Below, in pieces: positions 40,401-45,498 of a stretch of DNA of 45,498 nt. The position numbers and the translations under genes are program-made. The DNA is from Coemansia sp. RSA 922 (Eukaryota > Kickxellomycota > Kickxellomycetes > Kickxellales > Kickxellaceae), in the NCBI GenBank assembly GCA_027577415.1, contig JANBQS010000049.1:1-45498 (forward strand), read 5' to 3'. How positions within the stretch are numbered: position 1 is the first letter of the stretch; the number at the start of each line of letters is the position of its first letter. The notes beneath the pieces are model-generated. The model worked only from the letters and a program-made list of their open reading frames with translations, ran no database searches and had not been told where the DNA came from.

Positions 40401-42279
40401 GCATACGCCACTCCTGTAACGCCACGAGTACTGCGACTTCGCCTGACCCGCCACCAGGCGCCTGCACATTAGCACCAGTACGCCAGGGCATCAGGGTCTG
40501 AGCCATGGTCCGTCCATCTCCACTGACTACAGCGCGTACTTCAACAGGCAACGAGCCAGAGAGCCATTTATCCCAAATACACTGAGCAGCTATGCGCTTG
40601 CCAGCCTCTGACAAAAGGGCCTCGGCCAGTGGTACTCGCAGTAACCAGCCACACATATTACGCAGTGCTAGAATATCAGCCTCCGCACGAGCATCCAACG
40701 AACCCACCAGACCCACCACATCCCCCTGCGTACTAACTTGGTTAGGCAAGTTACTGGGCGTGCCAATGGCGTGAGTGAGTCCTGCGCGTGGCGCCCGAGT
40801 ACGCGAGTCAATTGCCGTCGACGATGGAATTTGCGTAGCCGACGCCAATACACCCAATATGTGGCTCAAGATGACAGAGTACTGAGCCTCGACTACGCTT
40901 GTGCCAAGCTCGTCAAACAACGCCGCGTATGCATCGATTAGCCCTGCACGTAACTCACGAGAGGCCGATGCCCGCGTAAAAGCCTGCGATAGCCACAGCA
41001 GCGCCCGGCCGAGCGTCGCCTGCCCAGAGTTAGGACCCGACTCTGGTGCTGATGACGACACACGCGGCGCACTAACTGATCTGCCACCAGTCGCTGATGA
41101 GCCGGCTCGAACCAGTGCAGGAGCCAGTGGTGGATGTGTCAGCGGAGGAGATGGTTGTACGTCGGAAAGGTCGCTCGATAACCGTGCAGTTCCACCAGAC
41201 TGCTGCGACTCTTGTACGACGGCAGCAGCAGCTCCTACTTCAAGGCTAGCGCGTATAGTGGGGCTGACACTAGCGCTGGCACTAGCAGGACGTGGCACCT
41301 GTTGTTTAGCCATAGTCCTGGCAATAGCACGAGCAGCAGGATCCACAGTCTTCACAGCAACAGTAGGAGAAAGATTATCCTGCCCAGCAACAGCCGCCAC
41401 AGACACGAGCGTAATATTATGCGAGATAATGACTGCGACAAGTCGAGCAACAGCCCGACGCACAACCAATACACCAGACGACAATAAGGGCACAAGCCCC
41501 GAGGTAACAAACCCCTCAGCGTCGAATGCATATTCGGGGCCCAAAAACGGCGTAAAAAACACCAACGACTCTAACGCACCCACAGTAGCCAGTACCAAGA
41601 GCGGAGATCGATGGACGAGGTTAGCACGTAAAGTTTTTACAGCATCTTTCGCCTGCGCCTCAGTAGCTGTTTTACCCGCCTGCAAGAGCTTAGCCAATGC
41701 GCGAGTAGCCTCAACACGCACGGCCACGCTTTCGTCCGAATTGCGAGCGAACCTCAGCAGTAGCACCAAAAAGTCATTAAAACAACTTAGCAGTCTGAAT
41801 CCTGCCTTACTAGACAACGCCTCGAAAAGAACTCCCGCACAAGTAAGCGCAGCCAGCCTAGTCTCTCGCTCCACTGCCCGTCTCTTGGCATGCATCACTG
41901 TTTGAATCGCGTATAGAGCCTCGCCCATCCGATGCACGTCGCCGACCTCGTATACTCGCGCCAAACACTTTGCTACTAGGTCTCGCACTATGCGCGTAGG
42001 CTTGGGCACATGCAAAAGAACTGTCTGACGACTACCAGTAACAGTGCCACCGCCCAGCCAGGATGACCGCTTCTCTCCGCCAGCGGCAAGCGGCAAGGGT
42101 ATGGTAGCGATCTCAAGTAGTATTAGTTCCAAACGCTCCTGTGTCGGTTTAAGAGACTCTTTAGTAGCTGTGTCTTCTAAATGTGCATCGAGATTGGACA
42201 GCCACTTGAAGATGAACATTTCTCTGTCACCCGGCGACGTCAGGGCAGCGTATCGCCCCTCATTAAAAACAAGCGCCAT
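34435..42279 (-). CDS. LAA1: HEAT-repeat protein of the Laa1/HEATR5 family
   Basis: A very large protein (2614 aa from the chosen start) of repeated alpha-helical HEAT units, which in yeast and animals works with the AP-1 clathrin adaptor in trans-Golgi/endosome sorting. The N terminus (FIFKWLSNLDAHLE, then CLARVYEVGD) follows the HEATR5 pattern. The frame continues upstream to 42324, but those 15 codons come from the GA microsatellite (Leu-Ser repeats), so MALVFNEG at 42279 is taken as the start. It is longer than typical family members (about 2000-2100 aa), with low-complexity Ser/Ala/Thr-rich linkers, for example around residues 340-440. It is convergent with the ABC transporter gene, 42 bp apart. 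No catalytic motif is expected or seen. Confidence 0.82.
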   Translation of the reverse strand: MALVFNEGRYAALTSPGDREMFIFKWLSNLDAHLEDTATKESLKPTQERLELILLEIATIPLPLAAGGEKRSSWLGGGTVTGSRQTVLLHVPKPTRIVRDLVAKCLARVYEVGDVHRMGEALYAIQTVMHAKRRAVERETRLAALTCAGVLFEALSSKAGFRLLSCFNDFLVLLLRFARNSDESVAVRVEATRALAKLLQAGKTATEAQAKDAVKTLRANLVHRSPLLVLATVGALESLVFFTPFLGPEYAFDAEGFVTSGLVPLLSSGVLVVRRAVARLVAVIISHNITLVSVAAVAGQDNLSPTVAVKTVDPAARAIARTMAKQQVPRPASASASVSPTIRASLEVGAAAAVVQESQQSGGTARLSSDLSDVQPSPPLTHPPLAPALVRAGSSATGGRSVSAPRVSSSAPESGPNSGQATLGRALLWLSQAFTRASASRELRAGLIDAYAALFDELGTSVVEAQYSVILSHILGVLASATQIPSSTAIDSRTRAPRAGLTHAIGTPSNLPNQVSTQGDVVGLVGSLDARAEADILALRNMCGWLLRVPLAEALLSEAGKRIAAQCIWDKWLSGSLPVEVRAVVSGDGRTMAQTLMPWRTGANVQAPGGGSGEVAVLVALQEWRMLVEDLGESVRALDVFESDDCEDELWVVPLERWLADSNEAIRINAASALSSLIRNDRARVSRVLSTLISRFQQFCAHCSAHSDASLDAMKRTVGYAYAIAGVIGNNSDLLSGVPLDLVEWVHSIAIRLLNAAYQRVEPEIVNDGNGVVDGADPAGVAMSLGVASPMPAKNARRRVNSRAVPSGVNVALANMRMTAGWILLSGLTTLGTAFVAARARTQWMSLWMVALPPPDSAAAGSNAGFVTGDMAWPLRAHYLQSRYMALSHLVCFMRTCDSECQLNEGDLRRVVASLKSTLMFVDNALDAPPPPVQNLRRVSMSQATGTSFETIDPARPMWQLPIQTSLLVSHMQVRGRVVECLQTLTAQHSELVAAMTLPTVRLIEQAIGSVDNLYEMLGTRVGAAAVTASAHTRNTRDPAVLSPALSVSSVGAADRNSDQDSGSNAGVVTCLRGFRSGPWGYEAETGMTTLLQDIVFGLESGSSLSSSLGLSSGDMDFGSCSMRATEHDWLSALCPMPAAFRHSQPIQTYTTESPPTYMCLVDASVQLFGRLFPTLSENAQLTVLDGLVLQLNGLPFNSHRYAAVLTNILAALYAAIRGVNQAKSKAAMEVAPRVARAMVDVSRAALVLPSAAHRLVAGEVIGCLAAVTRDATASYLPSLMDHLTSQAIRSRDRFARAGAAVALGSLYSRAGSIVALGTLRQVVVLLHSLASDKDPIVHSWAIGALAEAAMSAGYMFEPYARDTFQMTLKLFLSDSHAMPLHASALWVRGKEHVPPATSTDCAGSHERVLPLRSATDLHAWARQTESGSAMALGSITAYGRDAAITHPNSTTHHGRSADEQRHAATVPDADFAFVCARSDVDSFDARAALGHLVSSLLLVFGPELQVDDVTRDSVLTLLRELRRSLPSTGVHIERSAELSLVADPDARWQTSAQFIFATQKQLLFFAPREPEFLPLLVKHTLRPIMRTRRAAYYGHSGGIHAFHCVAVSALEGILRLYGSRVVDYADDWALCDVVWEALVLYSAVTEQCRGDSVAELVADLQRLIHTTVSLACTHEYAQLELDGDSESGIPKTRAVVAALSAVFTKRATAIMPASIRRQEKVLGNDVEAIIADDDGARPFSSAAKQLAIAAIVAILDCVDRLRPQTDTKSHSVCWRSHPLTPLLADLVSVGYMAASAPATQSPTLCCLGQHLLQRLIAQFKDVEDPAVRGEGQSVLGIYQAQLSSAFMPVLSESLVAPQITQEAVLTATAFVVSGLVSGDRATLTRILRLLAPQPTFAGDVGISTPQMQIVTKLTILYSWSTILGYAVRRGPGVLRDALELHLPLLGRLWLDAIRDTAVIGMRQRDVYEELAFLRCTEKVDIGMGLNLGLESTYVGLVQEPLAVWYRAYLPYFLDSVSKLLLLGTSSELGAGYDELLTRLRGPESSGISAVLLLGFSLQELSRLSVLSSMSRYAHTSLSNGPFMVAAQLVGPLDVGGQTGNDTEAERISSLQRAGIRVYGPTQSASSAIGAQWLSDMNLLSSLLSTVSALLDLELPDVTSLFADTNSPGCIKSWLVEELWTNAVSSVVAPFNEGGAVSVDSQQRANRGVRVNAVVKALDVALSLLTLLGDTTLLDQWLFSVEELDVECAKDDVPGLLGLSAFGRTVVRDIVGTWQAAQSLLSDEKEALTVVGTCLEILAVVISRRRPKSAPLVAFWLSLWRQSMLTIADGHFKSAADTLASFVRRTTGLDAATIADGNDMLSGGDVLNNDVGLISDMTNSLLLQLLQTESDDNVVVAALGVVAHLLVAESQVLQVSNAVQACFVSVLADKLATTSSAQQLMLLLDVPLCLARSSTPVPVFPALARAVIPALAKLVFVQLDSPTSVVLERALDALAAFATARYSDPAQPGLVMAAVLMLMLSMLPDELNRMLSLQETCLAEAILGLATKAPETFRSILIKLSATQPTAKRRLELAIRSRSSVKSSASADTTASTERDIDGVPSSGRIALKSSFGI

Positions 42280-42294
42280 GATAAAACAAAAAAG

Positions 42295-42321
42295 GAGAGA
42301 GAGAGAGAGAGAGAGAGAGAG
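42295..42321. repeat. GA dinucleotide microsatellite
   Basis: About 13.5 units of GA lie 16-42 nt upstream of the LAA1-like ATG, so it is read as CT in that gene's leader. If translation began at the ATG at 42324 it would encode Leu-Ser repeats. Unit number could vary between strains. Confidence 0.9.
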
Positions 42322-42378
42322 CAAGTAAAGAATAAATAAAATTGAAATTATAGAGAAAAGAAGAGAAAGAAAGAAAGC

Positions 42379-42870
42379 TCAGTCGAAGAATGCAGCGTTT
42401 TTGATCTGTGTATACGCAGGTCTTCCCAGCGAATTTTCAGCAACGCTAATATCCATATTGATATCGTCCACGAGAGCCTCCAAACTCGCATAGTCTCTCT
42501 CCGGTCTGATATACGCCAGTATCGCGATCTTCAGATTCTGGCCATAAAAGTCGTCTTTGAACTTGTGGATGATATGCACCTCTCCCGAACGCTTCTCATT
42601 CTTGAAAAACGGGTTCCAGCCAAGACTCATAACCATAGGAAGCACGTCACCGCCCTTGACTTGAGCCCATCCATAGTACACGCCAATAGGTATGTCTTTC
42701 AAAGCGCGCTCAACAGCCTCAGAAGGCAAATTCGCAGTGGGAATTCCAAGCTGCTTGCTGCCACGGCCAAAGCCCTTGACGACATCGCCTTGGACAAATA
42801 TCGGGTAGGGCTTTTCGGGCTCTGAAGGGCCGACGATTTGCGGGCGACCAGAACAAGAAGTAGTATCCAT
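42379..42870 (-). CDS. FMN1: Riboflavin kinase
   Basis: It phosphorylates riboflavin with ATP to make FMN. The 163-aa protein is a stand-alone eukaryotic-type kinase, not the bacterial bifunctional form. Key parts are the flavin/ATP segment GFGRGSKQLGIPTANL (33-48), whose PTAN binds Mg-ATP, and SLGWNPFFKN (82-91) followed by the catalytic Glu97 in SGEVHI. It has the expected length and no extra domains. It lies head-to-tail with the LAA1-like gene downstream (99 bp) and 145 bp from the end of the SYF1 gene upstream. No FMN-sensing element is visible in the leader. Confidence 0.95.
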   Translation of the reverse strand: MDTTSCSGRPQIVGPSEPEKPYPIFVQGDVVKGFGRGSKQLGIPTANLPSEAVERALKDIPIGVYYGWAQVKGGDVLPMVMSLGWNPFFKNEKRSGEVHIIHKFKDDFYGQNLKIAILAYIRPERDYASLEALVDDINMDISVAENSLGRPAYTQIKNAAFFD

Positions 42871-43015
42871 TTTTTTTAAAAGATATATATAGTGAAAGCG
42901 AAATAAGAAGAGATCAAAAAGATAAAGACCCTACAGCAGGCGCAAAAAAAGCACCCCGATTTAAGCATAAAAACTTGGTTTAGGATAAGGGGGTTTTTGT
43001 GTTTTGTCAGCACAC

Positions 43016-45262
43016 TTATAAATCATCGTCATCAATATCCAGAGCATCGGGATTCGCCGGCCCAGGAGCCGAATCATCGACTTGCATAGCAGCCAAGGCA
43101 GCCGCCCTTTGCGCCTGCTTTTCGACTTCCAAGGCAGCCAACCGCTTGGGATCAGTATTGAACTTTGCCTGGACCGACCGCTTGACTCTCAGCATTTCCT
43201 TGAACGTATCCTCGTTGCCATGCTGCACCTCGAACTCGTGCCAGACAGCCCACATATCGACTCCCATCGGCGCCGCATACTGGTACAGCGCCCGAGCCCG
43301 ATCGATCTCAGCCAGGCGACACTCAGTCTTTGCATAATCCAATACCAACGCCACAGCATCCTTATCGCCCAGCTCCGCAATGCCCCTCTCGTACACAGCG
43401 CGCGTAGCAGGCAGACCCAAAAGCTCAGCGGTCTTTGCCGCATAATACTTGAACATCTCCAGCTTCTTCTCCCTCGCCACGCCCTGCGTCGCCCTCTCAT
43501 ACACACGCAAAGCACGCCTCGCCAGCCCATATTCTTCCTCCACCCGGCCATACGCCAAGAATATGCTCTGTGCATATGCCGCAGGACATCCGCTCAGCGC
43601 CTGCTCGAATAGATCTCGAGTGCGCTCCAGTTTTTCGCCAGCATAGCGCTTAACAAAGCGCGCCAGGTAGACGTTCCATAGGTCGATGGCTACGGGGTAC
43701 CCGAACACCGAGATACCGCGCTCGAATACGCGGAACGAGTCCTCGAAGAACGAATGATCCTCGAGGAACTGCGCATAGTCCACTATTGTCTGCGGCGTAG
43801 CGATACGCAGCTCAAGCACGCGGTCGTACGCAGCGCGAGTGGCCGCCACTGAGCCAGCGCCTTCCTCCAAGTCGATCAATAGTGCCCACACACGCAGGGA
43901 CTTTGCCGTGTGAGCCGTAGCGCGAGTGAGTACGCGACGGGCGCTCTCGATGTTGCCTCCCTTTAGTTCTGACTCGGCATAGGCCACATACAAGTCAACC
44001 AGCTCCTCCTTTGAGCCGAGCGGGGCTGCCACGGCGCGATCCATCACGTCTCGGTACTCCTTCGCCCGATTGCTGGCGCCAAAATACTCAGCATACGCCA
44101 GCCACAACTCGGCTACCGAGCCGCCACTAGCCTTGGCAGGCACGACTCGCAATACGGCGTCTTCAAAGGTCTCGACGATCCGCGCCTCGTCGTTTTTCTC
44201 GCGCCACAAAGAGACGCGTTTCAGCCACGCCGCCACAGAGTGAGGGTTCTGCCTCAACACAACATCGCTGGCCAGGAACGGTCTTCGGTCCATCAGCCGC
44301 TCGAGCCGCAAAAGCTTCAGATCCATCATCAAATCGCCAGCCTTTCCCTTGGCCGCCCGCTCGGCCTCTGACTCTAGGGCCGCAGCAACGCCTGCTTCTT
44401 CAAAGGCAGCGTAGGCGTCAAACACCATAGCAAAATCCTTCACGCTGTCTACTTTTACCACTGCCTCTTCGTATATGTCGCGGGCTTGCTCCACCAGCCC
44501 ACGCGCCACAAAATGCGCCGCCAGCGCTGTCCACAGCTCGCCCGCCCCACGGCCCCTAGCAATGCCGTCGCGCAGAATAGCCTCGACTCGCAGCTCAGCC
44601 ACCGCCTCCGGCTGCGCCCTCATTATCTGCGCCAGTCTTCGCCATGCCGAGCCGCTTCTCCCTGAGTCGATCTCCACGATGAGCCGCCTTGAGGCCTCTG
44701 CCCAGCGGCCTTGGGCAACACACCAGGCGATAAACTCTTCGGCGCGGTCAGGCCACATCTGCACGTACCTAGCATACACGCGCTCAGCCACTATTCCGCC
44801 TACGCGCCTAGCAAAGCGCAAGTATGTCGGCCACACGCGATGATGCTGAGTCACTGGCAACGCCCGTAGTGCCCGGTCAAACACTCGCCTTGCAGCGCTG
44901 ACATCGGGCTGTCTGGTCATAAGCCCAGTGTACATTATCCATATGCGTGGCATTTTGTGTAATAACAGGAGTGCTCGCTCGAAGCAAAGATTCACACGTC
45001 GGTAGTCCTCCTGGCAAAGTGCTGCGTTTTTAGTCTGTAGTAGTGATAGCCGGTGCTCTAAATACTGTTTCCACAGCTTGTAGGACCCAGGCAGCCGCTT
45101 GAGTGCCCGCTCGAAAAGAACTGTTACTGAACGCCCCCCACCTGAATTACTCGCCCGCTTGTGGTCAATGTACCGCAGCCAGCCCTTTAGTTTGTACGGT
45201 TCGCGTAGCACTTCTTCTTCGAACCGCAAGTCATCGTCAGTAATGTCAATTTGAGAAGCCAT
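43016..45262 (-). CDS. SYF1: Pre-mRNA-splicing factor Syf1 (HAT-repeat protein)
   Basis: A component of the Prp19-associated/NTC complex of the spliceosome (XAB2 in humans, Cwf3 in fission yeast). The 748-aa protein consists of tandem half-a-TPR repeats with the Trp...Tyr and Glu-Arg-Ala patterns (LWKQYLEHRLSL, RIWIMYTGLM, HRVWPTYLRFARRVG, FERALLLLHKMP). It starts with the family's acidic N-terminal stretch before YKLKGWLRYIDHK and ends in an acidic tail (DIDDDDL). It is somewhat shorter than human XAB2 (855 aa). No intron is needed. The ATG at 45262 has an A-rich leader. Confidence 0.95.
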   Translation of the reverse strand: MASQIDITDDDLRFEEEVLREPYKLKGWLRYIDHKRASNSGGGRSVTVLFERALKRLPGSYKLWKQYLEHRLSLLQTKNAALCQEDYRRVNLCFERALLLLHKMPRIWIMYTGLMTRQPDVSAARRVFDRALRALPVTQHHRVWPTYLRFARRVGGIVAERVYARYVQMWPDRAEEFIAWCVAQGRWAEASRRLIVEIDSGRSGSAWRRLAQIMRAQPEAVAELRVEAILRDGIARGRGAGELWTALAAHFVARGLVEQARDIYEEAVVKVDSVKDFAMVFDAYAAFEEAGVAAALESEAERAAKGKAGDLMMDLKLLRLERLMDRRPFLASDVVLRQNPHSVAAWLKRVSLWREKNDEARIVETFEDAVLRVVPAKASGGSVAELWLAYAEYFGASNRAKEYRDVMDRAVAAPLGSKEELVDLYVAYAESELKGGNIESARRVLTRATAHTAKSLRVWALLIDLEEGAGSVAATRAAYDRVLELRIATPQTIVDYAQFLEDHSFFEDSFRVFERGISVFGYPVAIDLWNVYLARFVKRYAGEKLERTRDLFEQALSGCPAAYAQSIFLAYGRVEEEYGLARRALRVYERATQGVAREKKLEMFKYYAAKTAELLGLPATRAVYERGIAELGDKDAVALVLDYAKTECRLAEIDRARALYQYAAPMGVDMWAVWHEFEVQHGNEDTFKEMLRVKRSVQAKFNTDPKRLAALEVEKQAQRAAALAAMQVDDSAPGPANPDALDIDDDDL

Positions 45263-45374
45263 GACAAAAAAAAGAAATAAACCAAAATTAAGGAGTATAT
45301 TATATTATTTTTACTAAAAAAAAAGTTTCAAAAACAAACTCGTATGATAAAAAGTTTGGGTTTTCAACAAAATG

Positions 45375-45399
45375 TAATTTCGCCAGGATTTGAACCCGG
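45375..45399 (-). other. Orphan tRNA-like T-arm / B-box
   Basis: On the minus strand, 45383-45399 reads as a T-arm (CCGGG, loop TTCAAAT, CCTGG) containing a B-box core (GGTTCAAATCC). It is followed by an acceptor-like CGAAATT. No matching 5' half is found in the window, so it is not a full tRNA. It lies just past the T-run downstream of the tRNA-Pro. It may be a 3' tRNA relic or an extragenic TFIIIC site. Confidence 0.45.
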
Positions 45400-45403
45400 A
45401 GGC

Positions 45404-45410
45404 AAAAAAA
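45404..45410 (-). terminator. Pol III terminator T-run after tRNA-Pro
   Basis: Seven consecutive T on the minus strand, about 11 nt after the 3' end of the tRNA. This is a standard RNA polymerase III stop signal. Confidence 0.65.
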
Positions 45411-45421
45411 CTTCGTTTAAT

Positions 45422-45493
45422 GGGCTCTGCCGGGAATTGCACCCGGGACCTCTCCGACCCGAACGGAGAATCATGCTTCTAGACCACAAAGCC
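45422..45493 (-). tRNA. tRNA-Pro (anticodon CGG), diverged or pseudo
   Basis: The 72-nt cloverleaf has acceptor GGCTTTG/CAGAGCC (one G-U pair), D-arm GTC/GAT, anticodon stem CTCCG/CGGAG with loop TTCGGGT (anticodon CGG, G37), and T-stem CCGGG/CCCGG. Two normally invariant positions that contact each other, G18 and U55, are A and G here. The internal promoter boxes are therefore imperfect. All stems pair, so it could be functional with an altered elbow, or be a recent pseudogene. No intron is present. Confidence 0.75.
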
Positions 45494-45498
45494 AAAAC

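Noticed and set aside
40901..41905. 334-codon plus-strand frame inside the LAA1-like gene
   Set aside because: It is antisense to a well-supported coding sequence and has low-complexity Ala/Ser/Thr content; a shadow of codon bias.
42280..42324. Upstream start of the LAA1-like protein giving a hydrophobic Leu-Ser leader
   Set aside because: The 15 extra codons are encoded by a GA microsatellite and mimic a signal sequence. The next ATG gives a normal family N terminus.

Overview
This is a fragment of a fungal nuclear genome. The genes are compact and mostly intronless, and the few introns are short (64, 78 and about 294 nt) with GTACGA/GTAAGA/GTAAGG donors and TAG acceptors. The gene set is fungal or otherwise eukaryotic: an Rsc7/Swp82-type chromatin-remodelling subunit, a GPI-type 8-cysteine secreted protein, NatC catalytic subunit, Ade6-type FGAM synthase, Laa1/HEATR5, riboflavin kinase, Syf1 and an MRP-type ABC transporter. 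Glycolysis uses a cofactor-independent phosphoglycerate mutase. An early-diverging fungus such as a Kickxellomycotina (Coemansia-like) species fits best; that placement is inference from overall protein character and compactness, not from a search.

Layout. 1-1631: AT-rich DNA with one TATA-driven orphan small gene. 1632-5101: a GC-rich Rsc7-like gene convergent with a spliced, unidentified PPPY-motif gene. 5102-7569: bidirectional promoter and two-exon phosphoglycerate mutase. About 7636-22472: the striking part of the window, a head-to-tail array of seven paralogous F-box/leucine-rich-repeat-like genes (541, 549, 541, 535, 555, 545 and 551 aa) in 2.07-2.3 kb units. Each gene is preceded by the same roughly 78-bp conserved upstream module. 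22473-45498: ordinary single-copy genes (GPI-type secreted protein, small membrane protein, ADE6, MAK3/NAA30, ABCC transporter, LAA1, FMN1, SYF1) and, at the right edge, a diverged tRNA-Pro(CGG) with an orphan B-box/T-arm just downstream.

The F-box array is the best candidate for an undescribed system. Different segments of the seven proteins group the copies differently, so they are mosaics. The intergenic DNA is conserved with the coding DNA, and the upstream module carries a small upstream ORF that is short in four copies and runs past the main start codon in three. Copy 5 carries a 176-bp solo LTR with a perfect 5-bp target duplication between module and start codon, which accounts exactly for its displaced promoter. 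A locally recombining, probably co-regulated repertoire of SCF-type substrate adaptors is the working interpretation (inference).

Gene packing elsewhere is tight. ADE6 and MAK3 converge and overlap by 25 coding bases; the ABCC and LAA1 coding ends are 42 bp apart; the Rsc7-like gene and its neighbour are 34 bp apart.
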